A stretch of DNA of 64,000 nt from Bog-473 sp963840435 (GTDB lineage Bacteria > Actinomycetota > Acidimicrobiia > Acidimicrobiales > RAAP-2). The position numbers were made by a program, and so were the translations under genes. The notes under the pieces are model-generated. The model searched no databases, had not been told where the DNA came from, and was given only the letters and a program-made list of their open reading frames with translations. Positions 8,201 through 15,176 of the stretch are shown in pieces; the stretch's first letter is position 1; each line of letters begins with the position of its first letter. The stretch spans positions 135,167 through 199,166 of the forward strand of contig CAWIYY010000006.1 in assembly GCA_963840435.1 (NCBI GenBank), given 5' to 3'.

Positions 8201-9334
8201 ATGTCTTTGTTCAACGATCCGTCCCTTTTCAGGATCACAACCTCGTTCGAGGGACCGAGAGCGGTCCTGGCTCTCCATGGCAGGGTCGAGAGTCTGGCCG
8301 CCTTCGACTTCTGGGCGGCCTTGGCGGGCGCCATCGATCTGCATCGCTCCGAGGTGGTACTTGATCTCTCCGAACTCGACTTCATAGGAGCCGCTGGGTT
8401 GGTGGCGTTGGCAAGTGCGGAGAAGAGCTTCGCCCACGCCGGTGTTGAGTTGACCATCCGGACACCCTCGCCGCTCTTGCGACGATGTGTCGGTGCCATG
8501 GAGCTAACAGAGGTGGATCGCCTTGATCATGCACTTGCGAGGCTCGGTGATCTGGGTCATCTCGGCCAGGAGCAGTTCATGGAGCCGCGCCCCCCTTCCC
8601 TGTCGTCAATCACCCAGGACTCATCCATGGATCTGAAACGGGTGACCGCCATTCCGACTGATTCCGGGGTGGTCGATGGCGCACTGCGGCTTGTCGTCGA
8701 ACTAACCCAGACGTCCGTGAGCGGAGCCGACGGGGTCAGCGTTTCACTGCTCCGTCACGGAGGACTCCGGACCGTGGCCGCCACTGACGAGACCATCATG
8801 GAGATGGACACCGATCAATACGACACTGGGGAGGGACCCTGTGTCGATGCCTCTCGACTGGGACGTTGGTTCCACGCCGAATCCTTGGAAACCGAGATCA
8901 GATGGCCGTCGTTCACACCCCTGGCCCGATCCCTGGGGATTATGGCCATCCTGTCCTCGCCTCTCACTGCCGCCGGGGAGCCCGTCGGCGCCCTCAATAT
9001 TTACTCGCGGACCGCATCGATATTTGATCTCGAAGCTCAACACACGGCCGCAGGGTTTGCCCACAAAGCCTCCTTGATCCTGGGTGATGCCCGGGCCGGG
9101 ACGACTGACGCGCGGCTGGCTGTTCGATTCCAAGAAGCCTTGCGGACTCGAGACATCATCTCCACAGCCAAGGGAATCGTCATGGAGCGTGACAGCCTCA
9201 ACGAGGATGACGCCTTCACCAAACTTCTGCGCCAGTCAATCAAGAGCGGAGTGTCGCTGCTGACTCGAGCCGAAGGGTTCGCGCTCTCGACTGAGCAGCC
9301 AGGTCTCGCATCTGAGTGTCCATCAGATGACTGA
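8201..9334 (+). CDS. STAS-GAF-ANTAR regulator
   Basis: A 377-residue three-domain protein. Residues ~5-115 are a STAS domain like anti-sigma-factor antagonists, ~140-300 a GAF-like sensor (GEGPCVDASRLGRWF, then EIRWPSFTP), and ~305-365 an ANTAR domain (RTRDIISTAKGIVMERDSL, then EDDAFTKLL). At the place where phosphorylated antagonists have D-S-x-G, this protein reads G63-A64-A65-G66-L67. The phospho-acceptor serine is absent, so switching by an anti-sigma kinase is unlikely. The ATG follows a conserved structured leader. The stop overlaps the start of the next gene by 8 bases, suggesting translational coupling. STAS plus ANTAR in one chain is uncommon. Confidence 0.85.
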   Translation: MSLFNDPSLFRITTSFEGPRAVLALHGRVESLAAFDFWAALAGAIDLHRSEVVLDLSELDFIGAAGLVALASAEKSFAHAGVELTIRTPSPLLRRCVGAMELTEVDRLDHALARLGDLGHLGQEQFMEPRPPSLSSITQDSSMDLKRVTAIPTDSGVVDGALRLVVELTQTSVSGADGVSVSLLRHGGLRTVAATDETIMEMDTDQYDTGEGPCVDASRLGRWFHAESLETEIRWPSFTPLARSLGIMAILSSPLTAAGEPVGALNIYSRTASIFDLEAQHTAAGFAHKASLILGDARAGTTDARLAVRFQEALRTRDIISTAKGIVMERDSLNEDDAFTKLLRQSIKSGVSLLTRAEGFALSTEQPGLASECPSDD

Positions 9335-9593
9335 GCGAGCGATTGATGAGCTGGACTCGTTCAGACAACAAGCCGGACTCTCGCACGGAGAGCTGTGGCT
9401 CCGCTACTTCGAACTGGGAGGCATGAGCACCGGATTTGAGCTAGAGGCGTTCCTTTACGGGATGCTCCTCCCGAGCACGCACGACCGCAATGTCATCGTG
9501 CATGCGATCAACGAACGATTCGGTGAGCTCGGGAGAAACCACCCCGTTGCGTATTCGAAGGATCTCAACCCTCCAGATCCGAAGAGTTCGTAG
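9327..9593 (+). CDS. Small conserved protein of the ANTAR cassette, copy 1
   Basis: An 88-residue soluble, probably helical protein of unknown function. It overlaps the end of the STAS-GAF-ANTAR gene by 8 bases. The core is RQQAGLSHGELWLRYFELGG, followed by the C-terminal part VIVHAINERFGELGRNHPVAY. The intact duplicate at 10637-10903 has the same length and shares most of these residues, with changes concentrated at the ends; that pattern marks a real, selected gene. Its coupling to an ANTAR/STAS regulator and a PilZ receptor suggests a partner or adaptor in that pathway (inference). No catalytic motif or membrane segment is visible. Confidence 0.8.
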   Translation: MTERAIDELDSFRQQAGLSHGELWLRYFELGGMSTGFELEAFLYGMLLPSTHDRNVIVHAINERFGELGRNHPVAYSKDLNPPDPKSS

Positions 9594-9613
9594 AGGGCAC
9601 GAGGAGAGTGAAT

Positions 9614-9988
9614 ATGGAGCATCGCCGGCGAGACCCACGCCAACCTGCCGGTTGGCGTGGGTTGTGTCGTATTGAAGGCGACTCCATTGTCGGCTGGCGA
9701 GACTGTCGGGTCGTCGACATATCGGTGCTCGGACTCGGGATAACGCTCCAATACCCAAGGCCCTCCGAGCTGGTGGGGCGTGGTCTCTCGGTGGAAGTTC
9801 CAGCCATTGGGGACGCATTCAAGAACCGATTCGAAGGCCAGATCAAAAATGCCACAGAATCGATCGCTGGGGCTCCCGTCCGAGTCGGGTTGGAGTTAGT
9901 CGACCTGTCGAAAGCGGAGCAGGGGATGCTCGCCCTCTGGTCCACCCTCAGCCACGGTTCCAGGGAAATGCTTGCCAAGCATGTCTGA
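9614..9988 (+). CDS. PilZ-domain cyclic-di-GMP receptor
   Basis: A 124-residue single-domain PilZ protein. Both c-di-GMP-binding signatures are present: R5-x3-R9 near the N-terminus (RRDPR) and D35-x-S37-x2-G40 (DISVLG). It should therefore bind cyclic di-GMP and pass the signal to an unknown target. GAGGAGA at 9601-9607 fits the ATG at 9614 better than the in-frame GTG at 9608. It lies 20 bases after the small protein and probably in one transcript with the STAS-GAF-ANTAR gene. That links ANTAR control to the cyclic-di-GMP enzymes at 2726-6586. Confidence 0.82.
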   Translation: MEHRRRDPRQPAGWRGLCRIEGDSIVGWRDCRVVDISVLGLGITLQYPRPSELVGRGLSVEVPAIGDAFKNRFEGQIKNATESIAGAPVRVGLELVDLSKAEQGMLALWSTLSHGSREMLAKHV

Positions 9989-10252
9989 GCCTTGCGAAAT
10001 GCCGAGTCCCACCGCAGGCTGACGTTCAGGACACCCCTTCATACGCGGTCGGCTGGTGCCGATGATGCATTCGGGAGACGGCCGAATCACAAGTGAACAA
10101 AGAGTCCGATGCCGATCGGAAGGGCATGGGGCCCACGCAATTGCCCAACGACTCAGTCATCTTCCGCACGTCCGAGCGGTGGGCTGAAATACCAACTTCG
10201 CAACCGCAAAAATACCGTGCGTTTTCGCGAGAAGTGGTATAGCGTCACACAC

Positions 10253-10342
10253 ACCTTCAACATCGAGGGGTTCATTGAGGACGGCTTGCGCCGCCCGCCA
10301 CAGCAAGAGGCGCCTGGCGCCTCCCCCTGATTCCCTGAAGGT
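10253..10342 (+). ncRNA. Structured leader element, copy 2
   Basis: The second copy of the leader keeps all three helices. The closing stem is ACCTTCA (10253-10259) with TGAAGGT (10336-10342). The hairpins are CGGC-TTGC-GCCG (10282-10293) and GAGGCG-CCTGG-CGCCTC (10307-10323). Relative to copy 1 the differences in the hairpins fall in loops. It stands 131 bases before the truncated STAS frame. Its persistence next to a broken gene suggests it now serves the small protein at 10637-10903. Confidence 0.48.
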
Positions 10343-10473
10343 TCGACGTCTCGTTTTACCGCCACCCCTGAGACGGATCGCGCCTGAGCCATCTGGGATC
10401 GGATGGATGTGGCGAGCGGCGCTGGCCGGCCTTTTGGAATCCGGTTTTCGCGAACTGAACGTTCGCTCAGTCC

Positions 10474-10644
10474 ATGATCAACGATCGGTGCGGTTTTCAG
10501 GTTACGACTTCGCTCGAAAGACAAATGGCTGTCGCCACCCCCCACGGGAGGGTCGAAAGTCCAGGTGCCATCGAGCCCTTGGCAGCGTTGGCAGGCGTCA
10601 TTGACCGCCTGTATAGCGAATCTGAGCACCGACCTGATGACTGA
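10474..10644 (+). pseudogene. Internally deleted STAS-GAF-ANTAR remnant
   Basis: A 56-codon frame matching the start of the intact STAS protein: both share TTS, HGRVES and AALAG-ID in the same order and spacing. After ~46 codons it jumps to codons that match only the last few residues of the intact gene, ending PDD-stop. About 1 kb encoding the STAS second half, GAF and ANTAR domains is missing. The ATGACTGA overlap with the following small gene is preserved, so a short peptide may still be made and support coupled translation. A DNA-binding or sensor role is not possible. Confidence 0.62.
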
Positions 10645-10903
10645 CCGAGGGAGAGATGAGCTAGATGCGTTCAGACAAGAGGCCGGACTATCACACGGGG
10701 AGCTGTGGTTCCGCTACTTCGAATTGGGTGGCATGAAGAGCGCTCTCGAACTCGAGGCGGTTCTCTGCGGCGTATTCCTGCCCAGCGACCACGAGCGTGA
10801 CGTGATCGCCCACGCGATCAATGAGCGTTTCGTGGAACTCGGGAAGAACCACCCCGTCGCCTATTCGAAGGATCTCAAGCCTGACGCCGAGAGACCGGCT
10901 TAA
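10637..10903 (+). CDS. Small conserved protein of the ANTAR cassette, copy 2
   Basis: An 88-residue paralogue of the protein at 9327-9593 with the same length and core (RQEAGLSHGELWFRYFELGG, then NHPVAYSKDLKP). I placed the start at the ATG overlapping the stop of the STAS remnant, as in copy 1; the frame is open upstream to 10565. It has stayed open while both neighbours decayed, so it probably retains a function of its own. No family recognised. The substitutions are largely conservative (Q to E, L to F, R to K). Confidence 0.75.
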   Translation: MTDRGRDELDAFRQEAGLSHGELWFRYFELGGMKSALELEAVLCGVFLPSDHERDVIAHAINERFVELGKNHPVAYSKDLKPDAERPA

Positions 10904-10918
10904 AACACAAGGGTCATC

Positions 10919-11084
10919 GTGGAGCGCCGATGGTGCAACAGGCCGCCAAGCTCACGACTGGCGTGTGCCGTGTCTCGTCGGAGGCGAGTCAGTTGTCAAC
11001 AGTAGTTTTTCGGCCATCACGGTCATCGGACTCAGGTTCACGTTCCACATCTGCAGGCGCTCCGTACCGACCCTCCAGGCGTGA
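10919..11084 (+). pseudogene. Decayed PilZ gene fragment
   Basis: After the second small protein a GTGGAGCGCCGATGG segment matches the start of the intact PilZ gene. A shift of frame then gives a stretch (DWRVPCLVGGESVV, then SAITVIGLRFTF) that lines up with GWRGLCRIEGDSIV and DISVLGLGITL of the intact protein. The arginine motif is disrupted, D-x-S-x-x-G is altered and the frame stops at ~11084. It corresponds to the first ~55 codons of PilZ. I see no sign that it is translated as a functional receptor. Confidence 0.55.
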
Positions 11085-11132
11085 CTCACCCAACACATTG
11101 AAACCCATGGCCTGATGGGTCGCAGCCCCAAG

Positions 11133-11486
11133 TCATTTGGTACTTCTGGTCGCTCCGGGTGGCCGGACCTCGGCTCTACGTTCTTTGCCCGCCCACTCTC
11201 TTTTTGATGTTTTGGATCGACGCTCCTTGGCTGCGGGGCTGAATCGGTGCTCTGCACCCTGAGGCGTAATTCCTCCAACGGCCTCTCCAATCTCCCGCCA
11301 GCTGGCGCCGTGATCTCGGGCCGCCATCGCCGCGTCGTGACACAACCGATCCGCCGACCGCCGCAAAAGGTCTGCGAAGCGAAGGAGGGCGAGTGATCCC
11401 TCACGGCCCTCGGGAGTATCAGTCACAAGTTCGGCTCGACCCCTTTGTATGAGGGACTCGATCGTGGTCGCGGCGTCAGTCGACAT
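11133..11486 (-). CDS. Small HTH-like hypothetical protein
   Basis: A 117-residue protein with an N-terminal helical part (ESLIQRGRAELV, then LLRFADLLRRSADRL) and a likely helix-turn-helix (ARDHGASWREIGEAVGGITP) followed by QGAEHRF and a basic tail. The W-x2-IG-x-AVG pattern resembles the sigma-region-4-like HTH common in small actinobacterial DNA-binding proteins. I chose the ATG at 11486; an in-frame TTG at 11522 is the alternative. It is divergent from the surface protein at 11580, and the gap holds strong repeats that could be its operator. The function is inferred. Confidence 0.62.
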   Translation of the reverse strand: MSTDAATTIESLIQRGRAELVTDTPEGREGSLALLRFADLLRRSADRLCHDAAMAARDHGASWREIGEAVGGITPQGAEHRFSPAAKERRSKTSKREWAGKERRAEVRPPGATRSTK

Positions 11487-11527
11487 AGGGCCAGCATAAG
11501 GCCAGTCCGCCGGTAGTTTCAACTAGA

Positions 11528-11583
11528 TGTTGACAACTATGTGTTGACAACCATGTGTTGAGGTGTTACTTTTCAACACATGG
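11528..11583 (+). promoter_or_regulatory. Promoter/operator with 14-bp tandem repeat and 11-bp inverted repeat
   Basis: Two tandem 14-mers, TGTTGACAAC[T/C]ATG, lie at 11528-11541 and 11542-11555, with a partial third beginning at 11556. Each carries TTGACA. The second TTGACA (11544-11549) is 17 bases from TACTTT (11567-11572), a plausible -35/-10 pair. CCATGTGTTGA (11551-11561) and TCAACACATGG (11573-11583) form a perfect 11-bp inverted repeat around that -10. The predicted start site falls at or one base before the ATG at 11580, and there is no Shine-Dalgarno, so the message is probably leaderless. A repressor dimer here would cover the promoter. Confidence 0.55.
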
Positions 11584-12395
11584 TTGATCCCGTCCGCGAC
11601 GTGTCCCTCCTCAACGGCCAAGCTGAGCGGAGGCGGATTCGCCCGTTCTTGCGGATTGGTCGAGCTCGGGTTCGCATCCACGCTCGCCGGCAGCTCGCCG
11701 CCCTTGCGGCGACCCTTCTGGTTGGGGCGGTCATGGCATGGAACTTCTCAGGAGGTGCTTCGACCGCGCACGTGTCGGTTCCACGATCGAGCGCGGCGAT
11801 TGTGCACAAGATCGATGCCGTGGCTGCCAGCCATCCTGAAACCACGACCACCCTTGTTGTCGTGCCCCCGGTGGCGACGACGACCTCCACGACCTCCACG
11901 ACCTCCACGACCTCAGAACCGGCTCCGGTGAAGGCGCCCTCGGTCGCAACGCCCGTTCCGGTTGTCGCTTCGGCGACCGCCGCACCCTCTGTGGCCGAGT
12001 TGGTGGCCGATGTGGAAGCCGCAGGTGTGGAGCCGGGGTCGAACTGGAGTTGGAGCGTGGGGGACACTGCGGCGCACTGTGGTCCGATGACTGGCGCCGG
12101 GACGGGATGCACCTACGGATCGAACGGCCTCGAGTACAGCGTGTTTGCCGGGTCGCCCACGCTTGCCCTCGTTGCCCATGAGCTGGCCAATGCTGAGACA
12201 CAGAATGACGCCGTGCCGAGCCTCCTGAACGAAGTGGCTGTGGTGGCCGCCGGGTCGTCATGGTCACCAACCGATGCCGTGGCCTCATGCCTGGTGGCGC
12301 ACTTCATGGGAATCCAGGATCAGGCGGCTGGGTCCTGGCAATGCCCCTCTGCGCTGGCCACGACTGTTGCCGCCAATATCCACGACTCGCTCTGA
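11580..12395 (+). CDS. Membrane-anchored surface protein with degenerate HELA motif
   Basis: A 271-residue protein. A basic N-terminus is followed by one hydrophobic segment (residues ~38-55), a Thr/Ser/Pro-rich spacer (~86-135, including a TTS tandem run encoded by ACCTCCACG repeats) and a C-terminal domain with four cysteines (~150-271). That domain contains VAHELANAE (H200-E201 to N204). This resembles the helix of secreted zinc peptidases (HExxH), but the second histidine is asparagine. Protease activity is doubtful. It is likely exported and anchored. Translation probably starts at the leaderless ATG. It sits beside the sortase cluster but has no sorting signal of its own. Confidence 0.65.
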   Translation: MVDPVRDVSLLNGQAERRRIRPFLRIGRARVRIHARRQLAALAATLLVGAVMAWNFSGGASTAHVSVPRSSAAIVHKIDAVAASHPETTTTLVVVPPVATTTSTTSTTSTTSEPAPVKAPSVATPVPVVASATAAPSVAELVADVEAAGVEPGSNWSWSVGDTAAHCGPMTGAGTGCTYGSNGLEYSVFAGSPTLALVAHELANAETQNDAVPSLLNEVAVVAAGSSWSPTDAVASCLVAHFMGIQDQAAGSWQCPSALATTVAANIHDSL

Positions 12396-12494
12396 CTCTC
12401 GGTATCGGAACAGGACTCGGCGTGCCGCAAGAGACGCCAGGAGCCATCAGAACCAAGAGACGACATCCCCCGAGCGTTGGATCGCAACGCAAGC

Positions 12495-13178
12495 CTACGG
12501 AGCGGTGTGAGGCGGAATGAGTGCCACCAGGGACGTGTAGACGACGACGTTGGAGAGGTAGTGGCCCGTCTGCTCGTCGAAGGCCCCCCCGCAGGTAACC
12601 AATTGGAGCGCGCTGTAGCCGTGCGATGTATAGACCAACTGATCTGGAAAGCTCGTCTTTGGGTACATCGTTGCCGAGGTGACGCTGAACCGCGCGGTGA
12701 CTCCGTCGGCCAGGGTCACATTCACGAGATCTCCGGTCACGAGCGACCGTAATTCGAAGAACACAGCGGGACCTGCCTGTGAGTCCACGTGTCCCAGGAT
12801 CACCGCTGAGCCGATCTCGCCTGGGGATGGACCCAACCCATACCAGCCTGGCTGTTGGATATCGGTCGGAACTTGCACTGTGCCATCGCTATTGAGTCCG
12901 AGAGTCGACAATGAGACCGTCAACGAGAGAGCGGGGATGTTCAGCTCAACGGGTGTGGATCTCGCTGTGGCAAGCACTGCACTCTGCACTGGTGCCGCTG
13001 CCTTGGTTTTCGCGGCCCTTGGCACCCTTGCGGATGGCGCTGGCCCTGCCAGGGGATGCTGGTGCTCTTGCAGTCCAAGGAGGAGGCATCCCGACCCGAG
13101 AAGCGCCAGCGCGCCGGCTATTAACCCCCACGTACGCAGCGGGTGACGAAACCCGGCCATCGAATCCATCGGGTTCAT
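12495..13178 (-). CDS. Class F-like sortase
   Basis: A 227-residue transpeptidase of the sortase superfamily, expected to attach a surface protein to the envelope. It has an N-terminal membrane anchor (residues ~15-37), a linker and the beta-barrel domain. The catalytic His is in LGHVDS (H130) and the Cys in VTCGG (C196). No arginine occurs anywhere after the cysteine, where sortases normally carry the third catalytic residue. The ATG overlaps the stop of the preceding gene by 4 bases (ATGA), and that gene encodes its probable substrate. The short CGGAFD-x3-GHY-x2-NVVVY segment places it near class F of actinobacteria. Confidence 0.85.
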   Translation of the reverse strand: MNPMDSMAGFRHPLRTWGLIAGALALLGSGCLLLGLQEHQHPLAGPAPSARVPRAAKTKAAAPVQSAVLATARSTPVELNIPALSLTVSLSTLGLNSDGTVQVPTDIQQPGWYGLGPSPGEIGSAVILGHVDSQAGPAVFFELRSLVTGDLVNVTLADGVTARFSVTSATMYPKTSFPDQLVYTSHGYSALQLVTCGGAFDEQTGHYLSNVVVYTSLVALIPPHTAP

Positions 13179-14329
13179 GGCGCCTCATTGGCACCTTGAA
13201 CGGAGATCGTCCGACGGCGGAGTATGGCAAGAGCCAAAGCGAGTCCTGCCCCGACGTATGCGAGGGCTCCCGCCAACAAGAGGTTGCTGTCGCGCGAGTG
13301 AGATGCTCCGCCCAATCCGGTCTGTGGTCCGCCGGACGGCACGGAACCGAATGCCCCGACGATCGTTGGCGGTCCAGTTGATCCGCCGGCTCCCGGGGCC
13401 GATCCCGTCAGCCCGGTCACTCCAGAACCATGTGTTGACCCAGTCGGTGAGGTGGGAGTGGTGGTCGTGGTGGTCGGACTTATGAAGTTGTTCATCGTTG
13501 TTGTCATACAGGTCACTGCACTACCGCCGCCGGTAGCGGTGCCGTTGCATTGATTGATGGTCACTGGCAGCGCGGAGGTTGCACCCGTGACGTCGCAGCC
13601 CACGGTCGTCTCTCCGTTATATGTGCCCCCGCCAGTAGCCGAACCGTTGCACTGAGTGACCGTGGCATTCGTCGTACTGCCGGCAGGAGCGCACGCCTGA
13701 GTACTGCCCCCGCCGGTAGCCGACCCGATGCATTGGTCGACGGTGACGGCTGGGGTCGACGTTCCGACTGGAACGTTGTTGGTGACCGTGACGTTGCAGT
13801 ACACGTTGCTACCGCCACCCGTCACGATGCCGTCACACTGGTTCACGGACGTCACGAGTTGCGTCGACGTTGTGGTGCTGACAATCGGACCTGAGTTCAG
13901 CGGACAGGAGGGGAACGGCACGCCGGCGGCCGCGAGGCACGCGCTGGCTGTAACCGTCGAGCTGGTCGCGCCCGTCGAGCTCGTGGTATTCACAATTGAG
14001 ACAGTGCAAGTCACCTGAAACCCAGCCGTAGTGGGAAAGTCCGGGGGATTGCATTGCGTTACTGACGGAGCGGGGGTCGATCCGGATGCGGCAGGCGCCG
14101 ACGCGATTCCGAGAAAAGCGATCGCAGCGAAGAGCGTCCCGGCTGCGACCGCGGCACCAAGACAGCGCCGAACAGTTCCGGTCCCAATGCTGAACCGCGC
14201 GTTCAGGGAGGATCGGGGAGTCCCGAGCGATCCGTTTGGAGAGTCGGTCCTTTGTGTTCGTCGTGATCTGCTGGAGCCACGGAAAGGCTTATGGGCATAC
14301 AACGACGACAACGACCAGGCTGAAAACAC
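13175..14329 (-). CDS. Cys-repeat surface protein with PQTG sorting signal (sortase substrate)
   Basis: A secreted protein of up to 384 residues. After a basic N-terminus comes a signal segment (RRCLGAAVAAGTLFAAIAFLG) and a probable cleavage site near PAASGS. The middle contains at least four units of the type QC-[DNI]-G-x-[AV]-TGGG-x(4-7)-C, separated by Thr/Asn-rich strands. A Thr/Pro/Gly spacer follows. The end is a cell-wall sorting signal: PQTGLGG (PQTG at 335-338), a hydrophobic helix and an RRR tail. It overlaps the sortase start by 4 bases. The GTG at 14329 may be too early; the signal peptide suggests a start near residue 45-55. Similar QCNG-GGG repeats occur in other actinobacterial surface proteins. 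Confidence 0.8.
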   Translation of the reverse strand: MFSAWSLSSLYAHKPFRGSSRSRRTQRTDSPNGSLGTPRSSLNARFSIGTGTVRRCLGAAVAAGTLFAAIAFLGIASAPAASGSTPAPSVTQCNPPDFPTTAGFQVTCTVSIVNTTSSTGATSSTVTASACLAAAGVPFPSCPLNSGPIVSTTTSTQLVTSVNQCDGIVTGGGSNVYCNVTVTNNVPVGTSTPAVTVDQCIGSATGGGSTQACAPAGSTTNATVTQCNGSATGGGTYNGETTVGCDVTGATSALPVTINQCNGTATGGGSAVTCMTTTMNNFISPTTTTTTPTSPTGSTHGSGVTGLTGSAPGAGGSTGPPTIVGAFGSVPSGGPQTGLGGASHSRDSNLLLAGALAYVGAGLALALAILRRRTISVQGANEAP

Positions 14330-14413
14330 AATCGGACCCCTCTTGGAAACCCCGAAATAAACACCGTCAATGCGGACGTTCGGGTCTCGCCGACAATACT
14401 CCAGAGGTTAAAA

Positions 14414-14433
14414 ACTAGCAATAGATTTCTAGT
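14414..14433. promoter_or_regulatory. Candidate operator ACTAG-N10-CTAGT before the second winged-helix gene
   Basis: ACTAG (14414-14418) and CTAGT (14429-14433) form an inverted repeat 22 bases before the regulator's ATG, in an A/T-rich stretch. ACTAGCAA here is the reverse complement of TTGCTAGT in front of the paralogue's gene (588-595). The site also lies upstream of the divergent sortase-substrate operon, so one protein could control both directions. Confidence 0.45.
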
Positions 14434-14455
14434 AAATTGTCGGTAATATGTCCCT

Positions 14456-14770
14456 ATGGCCAACTGGAGCTTTCTCACACCCCACGGGCGGGTCCTGCTC
14501 TGCATCGCCCACGATCCGGAGATACGCCTGCGTGATATCGCGGCCGACATCGGCATCACCGAGCGACACGCCTACGCCGTCGTCACGGATCTCACCGATG
14601 CCGGGTACGTGGTCAAGACCAGAGAGGGTCGTCGAAATCGCTATCAGGTACAGGACCACTTACCGCTGCCGGAATTGCCAGACCGTGAACAGGCGATCGG
14701 AGAGGTATTGGACGTTCTGGCCGGCCGCACAAGCGCACGAGGACGCGGACGAGCTCGGAGCAGTCCGTAG
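14456..14770 (+). CDS. Small winged-helix transcriptional regulator (paralogue of 245-553)
   Basis: A 104-residue winged-helix protein with the same layout as the one at 245-553: WSFLTPHGRVL, the helix-turn-helix RLRDIAADIGITERHAY, the wing GYVVKTREGRRNRYQV and a basic tail. It is divergent from the sortase and substrate genes, with a candidate operator between. There is no Shine-Dalgarno, so translation may be leaderless. I infer repression of its own gene and perhaps of the sortase operon. The effector is unknown. Confidence 0.8.
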   Translation: MANWSFLTPHGRVLLCIAHDPEIRLRDIAADIGITERHAYAVVTDLTDAGYVVKTREGRRNRYQVQDHLPLPELPDREQAIGEVLDVLAGRTSARGRGRARSSP

Positions 14771-14829
14771 GGTCGGACACCGTCCGTAGAACCCTTTGCG
14801 GCAGGGGGGCGAGGTGCAAACGTTCGTCT

Positions 14830-15176
14830 CGGTGACCGAAGACGACGGCTGACGGTGGCCCCGAAGCAGTCGATGTCAGGCTCGGTGGCGTGACCGGCCT
14901 GGATGCCCATGCGCACCCGCAGCGTGGCGTCGGGCGGCCACTCGGCTGCCAACAAAGCCACCTGGAAGGACATGGCGCCGTCGGCGGCGCTGGAGAACGA
15001 GGGGAACCTGGCGGCCACCCCGACCCCAGGTGCGGGAAGACCTCGCCACCAGCGCCGGTGAGGCCTGGACCGGAATCGATTCGTGCTGGACGAGAACCTC
15101 GAGCATCGCGGTGTCTTCGCGGTCCAACAAGCGTTGAGGCCTCGGTGTCAGGCAAGAGGAAGACCCGCACACCCAT
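14830..15176 (-). pseudogene. Remnant of a class III adenylate/guanylate cyclase domain
   Basis: Reading the minus strand and switching frames three times gives a recognisable cyclase homology domain: RVFLLPDTEAST (for the usual FLFTDIEGST), LLDREDTAMLEVLVQHE, LTGAGGEVFPHLG, then FPSFSSAADGAMSFQVALL and LRVRMGIQAGHA-(x)n-DCFGATVSRR. Order and spacing match the N-terminal cyclase domain of actinobacterial LuxR-type ATPase regulators. The several shifts within 350 bases and the lost metal-binding aspartate of TDIEGST context indicate real decay and not one sequencing error. Nothing of the usual downstream ATPase is identifiable. Confidence 0.5.

Larger units (their letters stand above)
7987..11084 (+). 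repeat. Duplicated signalling cassette, second copy eroded
   Basis: The order leader, STAS-GAF-ANTAR, small 88-residue protein, PilZ at 7987-9988 is repeated at 10253-11084. In copy 2 the leader and the small protein are intact. The STAS gene is reduced to its first and last codons by an internal deletion, and PilZ survives only as a frameshifted fragment. The copies are ~2.0 kb and ~0.83 kb long, with ~265 bases between them. Sequence divergence shows the duplication is not recent. Even the 8-base overlap between the STAS reading-frame stop and the small-protein start (ATGACTGA) is retained. Confidence 0.7.
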
